From Pseudomonas ceruminis (GTDB lineage Bacteria > Pseudomonadota > Gammaproteobacteria > Pseudomonadales > Pseudomonadaceae), in the NCBI RefSeq assembly GCF_021602025.1, contig NZ_BQHW01000035.1:1-44129 (forward strand): DNA of 44,129 nucleotides. The letters are read 5' to 3'. The stretch's first letter is position 1. Every line of letters starts with the position of its first letter. Shown here one piece after another: positions 34,983 to 41,814 of this stretch. Below the pieces are notes generated by a model, which made no database searches, had not been told where the DNA came from, and saw only the letters and a list, made by a program, of their open reading frames with translations. The position numbers and the translations under genes are program-made.

Positions 34983-35306
34983 ATGAGCAAACCAATGAAA
35001 CGAAGCGCCTTTTTCCTCTCTGCCGCGATGGTTGGCCTGCTCGCGGTGTACGCCCCGTCTTCCTGGTCCAGTGACAACCATGATCAGCACTCTCAAAAGT
35101 CGTCCAACGCGGCGCAATCGAACGGCTCGAAGAGCAAGCAAGCCCAGGGCATGAACCATGAAGGCATGGATCACGGCTCCATGAAAGGCATGGATCATGG
35201 CTCTATGGAGGGCATGGATCATGGTTCCATGGAAGGAATGGATCACAGCAAAATGATGGAATCGCATGGCAGCGACAAAGCTAAGGCAGGGAAAAATGGC
35301 CAATAG
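34983..35306 (+). CDS. Met/His-rich periplasmic protein between copA and copB
   Basis: The 107-residue precursor has a signal peptide ([19 protein letters not shown]). The mature part has [20 protein letters not shown] and two more MDHGSMEG-like repeats, then [11 protein letters not shown]. The motif is the same as in CopA and CopB. It likely binds periplasmic copper. The start at 34983 has GGAG 7 bases before; another ATG at 34965 overlaps the copA stop. Its end overlaps copB by 11 bases, so expression is coupled. It may have arisen by copying the copB N-terminus. Confidence 0.8.
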   Translation: MSKPMKRSAFFLSAAMVGLLAVYAPSSWSSDNHDQHSQKSSNAAQSNGSKSKQAQGMNHEGMDHGSMKGMDHGSMEGMDHGSMEGMDHSKMMESHGSDKAKAGKNGQ

Positions 35307-36411
35307 CGTTGCACGACCATCGCTGCTGGCATTCGCCGTTTCTTTAGGTGTGCTGGGCGTTTCGCCCAGCTTCGCCGCTGAAATGGATCATTCCGGAATG
35401 GACCACTCGGCAATGGGCCACGATGCCATGCAGATGGACCACGCCTCATCACAGGCTGCGATGCCGGGCATGGACCACAGCCAGATGGGCGCGAGCAAGC
35501 AACCCACGCAACCTGCACCCGTTGATCACAGCAAAATGGGCCATGGCCAGCCCAAAGCGAAACCCGCCTCGATGGACCACAGCAAGATGGACCATGGAAG
35601 CATGAAAGGCATGGATCACGGGTCCATGGAAGGCATGGATCATGGCGCGATGGGTCATTCCACGATGGGAAACGGGAACGCTGATTCGCCGACCCCGACC
35701 AGCCGTACGCCAATCCCGGTGCTGACTGATGCCGACCGGCAGGCTGCCTTCCCCCCGCTTGACGGGCACAAAATGGATGACAGCGGGTTCAACAGCTTTT
35801 TCTTGCTAGACCAACTGGAATACCAAGATGCCGATGAAGGTAGCACGCTTGCTTGGGATGCATCCGGCTGGGTGGGCGGCGATATCAATAGGCTCTGGAT
35901 TCGCTCGGAAGGTGAACGAACCAATGGTGTGACTGAAGATGCTGAGCTGCAGCTCCTCTATGGCCGCTCGGTAAGCCCGTGGTGGGATGTTGTCGCCGGC
36001 GTCCGGCAGGATTTCAAACCGGAGGATCCGCAGACCTGGGCTGCGTTCGGTATTCAGGGCCTGGCCCTGTATGACTTCGAAGCTGAAGCCACCGCCTTTA
36101 TCGGCGAGAACGGTCAAACCGCTGCCCGTCTGGAGGGCGAGTACGACATCTTGCTAACCAATCGTTTAATTCTTCAGCCAACCGCTGAGGCCAACTTTTA
36201 TGGCAAGAACGACCCGGAACGCGGCGTCGGCTCTGGCCTGGCAAACACCGAAGTCGGGCTGCGGTTACGGTACGAGATTGTTCGCCAGTTCGCGCCATAC
36301 ATAGGTGTCACCTGGAGCCGTTCCTACGGCAAAACCGCCGATTTCATTCGGGATGAAGGCGGGGACGTGGACGAAGCTCGTTTTGTGGCCGGTATTCGGA
36401 TGTGGTTTTGA
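35296..36411 (+). CDS. copB: CopB outer-membrane copper resistance protein
   Basis: The 371-residue protein has a signal peptide ([20 protein letters not shown], cut after SFA). Residues 30-130 are Met/His repeats ([33 protein letters not shown]). The C-terminal 220 residues form the CopB beta-barrel: [43 protein letters not shown], ending in a Phe (GIRMWF) typical of outer-membrane barrels. It binds copper and may move it across the outer membrane. RBS AGGGA is 5 bases before the ATG. Confidence 0.93.
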   Translation: MANSVARPSLLAFAVSLGVLGVSPSFAAEMDHSGMDHSAMGHDAMQMDHASSQAAMPGMDHSQMGASKQPTQPAPVDHSKMGHGQPKAKPASMDHSKMDHGSMKGMDHGSMEGMDHGAMGHSTMGNGNADSPTPTSRTPIPVLTDADRQAAFPPLDGHKMDDSGFNSFFLLDQLEYQDADEGSTLAWDASGWVGGDINRLWIRSEGERTNGVTEDAELQLLYGRSVSPWWDVVAGVRQDFKPEDPQTWAAFGIQGLALYDFEAEATAFIGENGQTAARLEGEYDILLTNRLILQPTAEANFYGKNDPERGVGSGLANTEVGLRLRYEIVRQFAPYIGVTWSRSYGKTADFIRDEGGDVDEARFVAGIRMWF

Positions 36412-36420
36412 GAACTCAAC

Positions 36421-37200
36421 ATGAAAAAAACAATTACAACGCTGGTGGCGGCAGGTGCTGTTACTAGCGCAGCAGTGCTAGGTGCTGCTTACTTCGGTCT
36501 CGTGAACGTTGGTGCGGACGACCCACACTTCCCCGCTGTGCATGCGTTTTTGGCCATGGCGCGGGATCGCTCGATTGAAGTCCGAGCAAGCGACATTGAG
36601 GTGCCAAACCTTAAAGATCCTGCTCTCATCCAAGCAGGGGCAGGCAACTACAACGCCATGTGTATCGGTTGCCACCTCGCGCCAGGGGTGGAGAAAACTG
36701 AACTCAGCCAAGCCCTATACCCATCCCCACCAAACCTCACCGAGATAGGTGTAAGCGGTGACCCTGCTGCTGCGTTTTGGACCATCAAGCACGGTATCAA
36801 AGCGACAGGCATGCCAGCCTGGGGTAAGAGCATGGACGACCAGTACATCTGGGGAATCGTCGCGTTCCTGGACCAGCTACCGCAACTCAATGCTGAGCAG
36901 TACCAGATGATGGTCGCTTCCAGTGGTGGTCACCAACATGGCGGTGGCGAAAGCGATATGCATAACCATGAAGGCCAACACGGTGGTGCGAAATCAGGTC
37001 ATGGAAATCATGATGATTCCGCAGCAAACGGCGTGGCTGAGGAAAGTCATGATCATGGCAGTTCGCATTCGGAGTCTTCATCAGTAGCGGAGCACCACGG
37101 TGAACACGAGTCCGGCGAGGCGCACTCGGACCACCACACAGGTTCTACTCCCAAAACCCATGTGCACAAAGACGGGAAGGAGCACACTCATGACAAGTAA
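36421..37200 (+). CDS. Cytochrome c with a His-rich C-terminal tail
   Basis: The 259-residue protein has an N-terminal signal or anchor (MKKTITTLVAAGAVTSAAVL), one haem site CIGCH at Cys81-His85 and an axial Met in GIKATGMPAWGKSM. After about residue 165 comes a low-complexity tail full of His, Glu and Ser (GGHQHGGGESDMHNHEGQHG, then HDHGSSHSES, HVHKDGKEHTHDK). The first part is a class I cytochrome c; the tail would bind several metal ions. In this operon it could take electrons from copper oxidation by CopA, but this is inferred. It ends 11 bases into the DUF411 gene. Confidence 0.85.
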   Translation: MKKTITTLVAAGAVTSAAVLGAAYFGLVNVGADDPHFPAVHAFLAMARDRSIEVRASDIEVPNLKDPALIQAGAGNYNAMCIGCHLAPGVEKTELSQALYPSPPNLTEIGVSGDPAAAFWTIKHGIKATGMPAWGKSMDDQYIWGIVAFLDQLPQLNAEQYQMMVASSGGHQHGGGESDMHNHEGQHGGAKSGHGNHDDSAANGVAEESHDHGSSHSESSSVAEHHGEHESGEAHSDHHTGSTPKTHVHKDGKEHTHDK

Positions 37201-37645
37201 GCGCCGCTTCCTCGGTTTAAGTACCGCAGCGTCACTTCTAATCGCCTCAGCCGCCTTTGCTGCGGAGCCCCTGACTATCGATGTGCACCGGGACGCTAAT
37301 TGCGGTTGCTGTAAGAAATGGATAGCGCACTTGGAGGCAAACGGCTTCAAGGTCGTCGACCACGTTGAAACGGACATGAGGGCGGTGAAGCAAGAGCTAG
37401 GAGTAGCTCCGAGGCTGGCTTCGTGTCACACCGCGGTTATCGATGGCAAGTTTGTGGAAGGTCACGTCCCCGCAGCCCAGGTGCAGGAGCTCATAAAGCG
37501 CAACGACCTGGCAGGCGTCGCGGTACCTGGCATGCCCGCTGGCTCACCAGGTATGGAGGTTGATGGCATGAAACACGCCTATCAAGTCATCGGCCTCACC
37601 AAGAGTGGGGACGATCAAGTAGTTGCCAGTTATCCTGACACGTAA
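37190..37645 (+). CDS. DUF411 (CopG-like) periplasmic copper protein
   Basis: The 151-residue precursor has a signal peptide (cut after AFA). The DUF411 domain has the Cys motif ANCGCCKKW (Cys38-Gly-Cys40-Cys41), then RLASCHTAVIDGKFVEGHVP and VPGMPAGSPGMEVDGMKHAY. These conserved Cys, His and Met are the copper ligands known for the CopG family. The start at 37190 has RBS GGGAAGGAG; the frame from 37100 lies within the cytochrome tail. It is the last gene of the operon; a weak 8-bp stem follows (37684-37705). Confidence 0.9.
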   Translation: MTSKRRFLGLSTAASLLIASAAFAAEPLTIDVHRDANCGCCKKWIAHLEANGFKVVDHVETDMRAVKQELGVAPRLASCHTAVIDGKFVEGHVPAAQVQELIKRNDLAGVAVPGMPAGSPGMEVDGMKHAYQVIGLTKSGDDQVVASYPDT

Positions 37646-37742
37646 TGCAAGATGCCCCGGGGGAAGGGCTTCTGCCGGCCAGCCGACCAGCTGCAGCGCT
37701 GGTCGTGGTCAGCTTACTCCAAGACTTACCCTGTCCCTTCGG

Positions 37743-38075
37743 TCAGTTTTGACCTCTACAGTTAATTCCAGCAGAGCGATATTCGAGGATTTTCAACTCA
37801 CCTGTTGAGTCCTCGTAATTCATCTGTGTCGGCATCACGTCGCAGCTACCTTTGAGCGAAGTCATACTGATAACTCTCGCCACATCCAGTTTCATTCCGT
37901 AGCGATAATGGATCACTTCAGGTGGTTTTTTTCCATTGGCAGCGGCGTAGGCACGCATTGCTTGCTCATTTGCCTGAATCATCTTTCCGTGTAAGCGATC
38001 AGATCCTCCTTCAGCTAAAGCGGATGAGGAGGCGATTACGAGCATGAGGGCGGCAATGCTTTTAGCGGTGTTCAT
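37743..38075 (-). CDS. PtrA-like/DUF2790 chimeric periplasmic protein
   Basis: The 110-residue precursor has a signal peptide (MNTAKSIAALMLVIASSSA, cut after ALA). The mature N-terminus EGGSDRLHGKMIQANEQAM resembles the two PtrA-like proteins of this island. From about residue 57 a DUF2790 domain follows: YRYGMKLDVARVISMTS, CDVMPTQMNYEDSTGELKI and a final Cys (INCRGQ). It could be a fusion, or DUF2790 proteins may share the leader region with PtrA. A strong CopR box lies about 70 bases upstream. It converges on the copA operon. Confidence 0.8.
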   Translation of the reverse strand: MNTAKSIAALMLVIASSSALAEGGSDRLHGKMIQANEQAMRAYAAANGKKPPEVIHYRYGMKLDVARVISMTSLKGSCDVMPTQMNYEDSTGELKILEYRSAGINCRGQN

Positions 38076-38142
38076 TTCTGTTACTCCATGAAGACATGAG
38101 TGAAGCTTACCGACTGGGAGCTGTCATCCACGTGATCCAGGA

Positions 38143-38158
38143 ATTACATGTTTGTAAG
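38143..38158 (-). promoter_or_regulatory. CopR box upstream of the PtrA/DUF2790 gene
   Basis: On the minus strand: CTTACAAACATGTAAT, one fixed base from CTGACA-N5-GTAAT. Eighteen bases after ATGTAA comes GACAGC (38120-38125). Confidence 0.65.
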
Positions 38159-38214
38159 CAGGCTATCGATAATGATGGCTCTGAATACACGTGAAAGCCG
38201 CGTCGTTTCAGGCT

Positions 38215-38346
38215 GCGACAGTTTTAATTCTCTAGCGAATCAGTCTGAACCGGCGTTTTGGGTGATTGCGACAGTTTTGCGTTTCCTCTCCAAATGGCTG
38301 CAGGCCGCGAAAGACGGGACCCTCTAGCGACAGTTTTAATTCTCTA
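38215..38346. repeat. Three direct repeats, possible TnsB-binding transposon end
   Basis: GCGACAGTTTTAATTCTCTA occurs exactly at 38215 and 38327. A third, partial copy (GCGACAGTTTTGCGTTTCCT) is at 38268. Spacing is 53 and 59 bases. Three spaced TnsB sites are typical of the left end of Tn7. The repeats lie between the copper island and mvaT. The rest of the 38076-38446 gap shows no gene. Confidence 0.55.
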
Positions 38347-38446
38347 AATCCACCACCCGCAGAAAATTTCGTCACGCCCCAGAATGGGAATTTGCATTCG
38401 GGGCGCACCACGATTCATCTCGTGCCAGAAGCCGCCTGCAGTGCAA

Positions 38447-38806
38447 TCAATTGGCGAGCCAAGACTCGACTACCTCAGCGCCATACTCGTTTTTCCAGGC
38501 CTTAAGCGTACGCTGATTACCACCCTTGGTCTCAACAACCTCTCCGCTGTGTGGATTCTTGTAGACCTTCACTTCGCGTGGTTTCCGAGAGGTTTTTGGG
38601 GCCATATCAGTGGAAGCCACCGCTTGCGGATCGAGGATCAGCACCACTTGGCGCAGGCCGTAGCCATACTCGTTGAGCAAACTGCGCAGCTTCGTTTCAA
38701 ATTCCATTTCCTGCTTCAGGGCAGAGTCATTTTTCAGCGCTTCCAGCTCCGCCAGTTGGGCTGCGAGCTGTTGTTCGAGCAGGCGGAATTCAGCGAGACG
38801 GGACAT
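38447..38806 (-). CDS. MvaT/MvaU-type H-NS-like xenogeneic silencer
   Basis: The 119-residue protein has an N-terminal coiled-coil oligomerisation part (FRLLEQQLAAQLAELEALKN, then MEFETKLRSLL) and a C-terminal AT-hook-like DNA-binding part: VKVYKNPHSGEVVETKGGN, then LKAWKNEYGAEVVESW. This is the pattern of MvaT, which silences AT-rich foreign DNA in Pseudomonas. The start at 38806 has RBS TTGGAG; a longer frame to 38893 overlaps the tniQ stop. It lies 56 bases after tniQ, on the same strand, so it is likely part of the transposon operon. Confidence 0.9.
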   Translation of the reverse strand: MSRLAEFRLLEQQLAAQLAELEALKNDSALKQEMEFETKLRSLLNEYGYGLRQVVLILDPQAVASTDMAPKTSRKPREVKVYKNPHSGEVVETKGGNQRTLKAWKNEYGAEVVESWLAN

Positions 38807-38862
38807 AAGATTCTCCAAAATGGGTTCGATGATTTTAGCAATCAAGAAAGAAAGCGTGCTAA

Positions 38863-40779
38863 CTATCTTGATCCCACATGCCTGAATCGGCAATCACGAG
38901 GCTGAGCGATCGGTGTGGATAAAAACGTGATGGCTTCAGGATCGTCGATCTGGGCGGCTTCACTTGCGAGGTAATCGATCAGCTTTTTGCTTCTTACCCA
39001 AACGTACTGCCGGCAAGCCGCGTTTGGAATGGATGGCCCCGCAACGGGGCGAAACCTGGCCTCCCAAAGGTGCTTGAACGCCTCCCTGGTCGACTTCCCC
39101 AAATACACCGCAATCTCCGGTCCCAAGATATAGCCACGCCTGAATCTGTCGATGGCTTGAGGCTTAACCATCAATTGCGTACGCCGGCCTCGTTCGACAG
39201 CAGTGCTCCATAGCAGACCCAGTCGAACGAACGCGTATGCGCATTGTTCTTTGACGCCTAACAGCGCAGCAGCCTTGACTACCGACAGGCCGGGAAAGAC
39301 CGGACTCTTGTTCTCAGCTCGGGCTTGTTGCCACGCTGCAAAATCTTGCGGCTTGAGTAACCACGCCCCTACCGCAACCGAGCCATTCTCAGCTGGGCCG
39401 TAAGCGCGAAGTTCACCTGCACGTATTGCCTGAACCAACTCGACCAACCCACCCCCCTTGGGCAGAGAATGCTTGGCCAAGTAGTTGATCGACACCAGGC
39501 TCTGGTCAGAGCTGGTAGGCAGCTTCTCATCAATCAATTCGTTGATCGAGCGGCAGTCAATCAGCCACCTTTCGCCTGGGCGCGGTTCTCCACCAAAGAA
39601 CTGGAGGGTACCACCAGCTAGCAGCTGCCTAACCCGATTGCGACAGAGGCTTAGCAAAGTCGAGGTTTCTTTCATATCAGCCACGCCCTGGAGATGCTGC
39701 GAGATTGCCTTCAAATGATCCAGGTCCACGACCGTAAAGACTCGATCTTCATGGACCTTCTCCCGATAGGCGATTTGTCCCTCCTGATGAAGGCGTTTTA
39801 TGACTGATACCCCGAGACCACAAGCTTCAGCAGCAGAATCGAACGACACCCAACGATGTCTCTCAATCGTCTCCTCACTCAAATTGCGATTTCGCTTCGC
39901 TAACGGTGCTTCCCACGCATGCTGCAGAAATGATTCGAACTCTCGACGAAGAAAGTCAAAACAAGAGTCATCCAGATCACGGTGGATGTCGTGGTATATC
40001 GGGCCGAACGATCTGCTGAGCGTCCAATGTTCGTTATCGGAATGGACTGCCTTGAGGCCACTCAGCAGTTCTCTGAATGCGAGAGGCCAGTTCATGAGAA
40101 CCACGCCCGCCGCGTTTGCCATAAGCCGCGATATCTCTAGCGAACCCGAATCAGCAACCTTCAGCGGCTGGGTTCTTTCCGTAGGCAAACTTCTGACAGC
40201 GAGACGCGATGACAACTCGTGAAACTGTTCGTAGGTGAGGGCCGCCAATCCCGCGTCAGCTGGCAACGAGTCGGCGTAAAACCTATCTTCAAAGCCAGAG
40301 GTGAGCCAGGCGGCCGTATCACTCGCCGGCGCGATCTCAAAATTGGTCCCACTCAATGAGGTGCCACACGCTTGGCAACTATTCGCACTCATTGCGCTTG
40401 GATCGGTTTCCTTCAGACAGTTGGGGCACCGCCCGTGGAGTTCAGTGCCGTGGACAGAACACGTCGTAACCAGGGTCAAGCCCCAGCTTTCTCTCCAATA
40501 ACCGGCTTCGCCCAAACAGATCGGACAGTAACGAGCGTGATGAGTCGTCCATAACTTGACCCCCTTGGGCCTTGGATCACGAAACTCAGCAGATACCGCA
40601 GGCCAGCTCAGTGGTCCTTCCATCATCTGCAGCCAGTCCGCAACATCGGTCTCGTCGGCTCGTGCAAAGGCGGTGAGCAGTTCCTTTCTGGGTAATCCGT
40701 TGGCTTTCGCCAGGCGCTGCAGGTACCCCAAAAGACTTTCGTCTTGGTGTGGTCGTGGGTTGATTAAAAGACCAAACAT
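38863..40779 (-). CDS. TniQ/TnsD-like target-selection protein
   Basis: The 638-residue protein starts FGLLINPRPHQDESLLGYLQ, the TniQ domain, and has zinc-finger Cys/His: YCPICLGEAGYW, CSVHGTELHGRCPNC and CQACG (residues 84-140). The C-terminal 400 residues hold repeated HTH-like units (AAEACGLGVSVIKRLHQEGQ, AALLGVKEQCAYAFVRLGLL). The length is like TnsD, longer than simple TniQ of Tn5053. TniQ/TnsD proteins bind a chosen target site and recruit TnsC. The start has AGGA directly before the ATG, a poor spacing, so coupling or another start is possible. Confidence 0.9.
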   Translation of the reverse strand: MFGLLINPRPHQDESLLGYLQRLAKANGLPRKELLTAFARADETDVADWLQMMEGPLSWPAVSAEFRDPRPKGVKLWTTHHARYCPICLGEAGYWRESWGLTLVTTCSVHGTELHGRCPNCLKETDPSAMSANSCQACGTSLSGTNFEIAPASDTAAWLTSGFEDRFYADSLPADAGLAALTYEQFHELSSRLAVRSLPTERTQPLKVADSGSLEISRLMANAAGVVLMNWPLAFRELLSGLKAVHSDNEHWTLSRSFGPIYHDIHRDLDDSCFDFLRREFESFLQHAWEAPLAKRNRNLSEETIERHRWVSFDSAAEACGLGVSVIKRLHQEGQIAYREKVHEDRVFTVVDLDHLKAISQHLQGVADMKETSTLLSLCRNRVRQLLAGGTLQFFGGEPRPGERWLIDCRSINELIDEKLPTSSDQSLVSINYLAKHSLPKGGGLVELVQAIRAGELRAYGPAENGSVAVGAWLLKPQDFAAWQQARAENKSPVFPGLSVVKAAALLGVKEQCAYAFVRLGLLWSTAVERGRRTQLMVKPQAIDRFRRGYILGPEIAVYLGKSTREAFKHLWEARFRPVAGPSIPNAACRQYVWVRSKKLIDYLASEAAQIDDPEAITFLSTPIAQPRDCRFRHVGSR

Positions 40780-40825
40780 TCCTACACATCCATGAAATCG
40801 AAGACATAAAAATCAGGGGAGTAGA

Positions 40826-40845
40826 GCCGGGCCGATAAGCCCGGC
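40826..40845 (-). other. Stem-loop between tnsC and tniQ
   Basis: A 7-bp GC-rich stem GCCGGGC/GCCCGGC with a 6-base loop lies 10 bases after the tnsC stop (minus strand). A T-rich patch follows only about 12 bases later. It may lower tniQ expression relative to tnsBC. Confidence 0.5.
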
Positions 40846-40854
40846 CCTTGGCCG

Positions 40855-41814
40855 TCAGGTACTGCTCTCTTCGAACGTCTCAAACGGCTCCCGCTTCCCG
40901 AACAGAGGCTGGAAATTGAAGCTCGCACTGAAGGGGTTTCGATCCTCGGTGGCGTAGCTCCAAACCTCGTCTTCAAAAGCCTGGGCCAGCACAGGAAGTT
41001 CAATCCCGACAAGGTCCTGGACTTGAACCAGCCAAACAGCCCTGTCCACAATCTTGATGAGGTAGTCGATCAATCCATAGGAAGCCAGGTAGAAGCGTTT
41101 AATCATCGCTGGCTCTACAAAACTGATGGTTTGAACAGGCAGTTCGCCCTCGATTGCCTGCAACAACATCACGAAATGAAGAGACGTATTAGCGGAGAAG
41201 GTGAAGCGATCGTATGCCACCGTGGCCGAAAACCTGCGTCGCAGTTGCTCGTTTGCTAGCAGGAGATTTTCGGTGCGCTTCAGCCCAATCAGAACAAACG
41301 CGATACTGGTTTCATTCATCAGACTCTTGATCCAGTCTGCTGCCTCATACGCACCATTACGACGATAATCGACCAGGTGCTGCGCCTCATCGAGGACCAA
41401 CATCTCCACGCCAAGGTTCTTCAGCAGCAGGACTACTCGCGCAAATTTAACCTCTGCCGAATGTCCTCGTGCCTCTGCGAAGGGATCCTTCAGCTCTGCC
41501 AAAATGGCTGCTGCCAGGTTCTTTTTGGTTGGAGACGAAGGCATCTCGACGAACAGAACTGTCCGCTTCTGTGGGTCATGGCTCTCCAATTCCTCCAATG
41601 ACCGAATGTACTCCTTGACCAATGTGCTCTTGCCCACTCCGCTTGGACCTTGGATCAGCAACCCTTTACTTGCTCTGGTACGCCGACTATCGCCGTGGAT
41701 ATCGCCTAGTCGCGTCAACGCTCGCTCGACTTGAGGGCTGTGAATAAAACGATCGCGGAGCGTAAAGCTGTATTCACCATGCTCGTAGCATTCGTACAGA
41801 TTGATGGCGTTCAT
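40855..41814 (-). CDS. TnsC/TniB-like AAA+ transposition regulator
   Basis: The 319-residue ATPase has Walker A GPSGVGKSTL (about residue 56), Walker B EMLVLDEAQHL, sensor-1-like IAFVLIGL and an Arg-rich NEQLRRRFSA. This is the AAA+ regulator that links TniQ to the transposase. Size and motifs are close to TniB. It starts within the tnsB stop (ATGA). A C-terminal tail of about 45 residues may contact TnsB or a TnsA-like partner. Confidence 0.92.
   Translation of the reverse strand: MNAINLYECYEHGEYSFTLRDRFIHSPQVERALTRLGDIHGDSRRTRASKGLLIQGPSGVGKSTLVKEYIRSLEELESHDPQKRTVLFVEMPSSPTKKNLAAAILAELKDPFAEARGHSAEVKFARVVLLLKNLGVEMLVLDEAQHLVDYRRNGAYEAADWIKSLMNETSIAFVLIGLKRTENLLLANEQLRRRFSATVAYDRFTFSANTSLHFVMLLQAIEGELPVQTISFVEPAMIKRFYLASYGLIDYLIKIVDRAVWLVQVQDLVGIELPVLAQAFEDEVWSYATEDRNPFSASFNFQPLFGKREPFETFEESST

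Noticed and set aside
34081-34995. Long open frames opposite to copA (304, 184 and 107 residues)
   Set aside because: They come from the 48-bp repeats, which stay open in several frames. They lack an RBS and family match, and CopA is certain.
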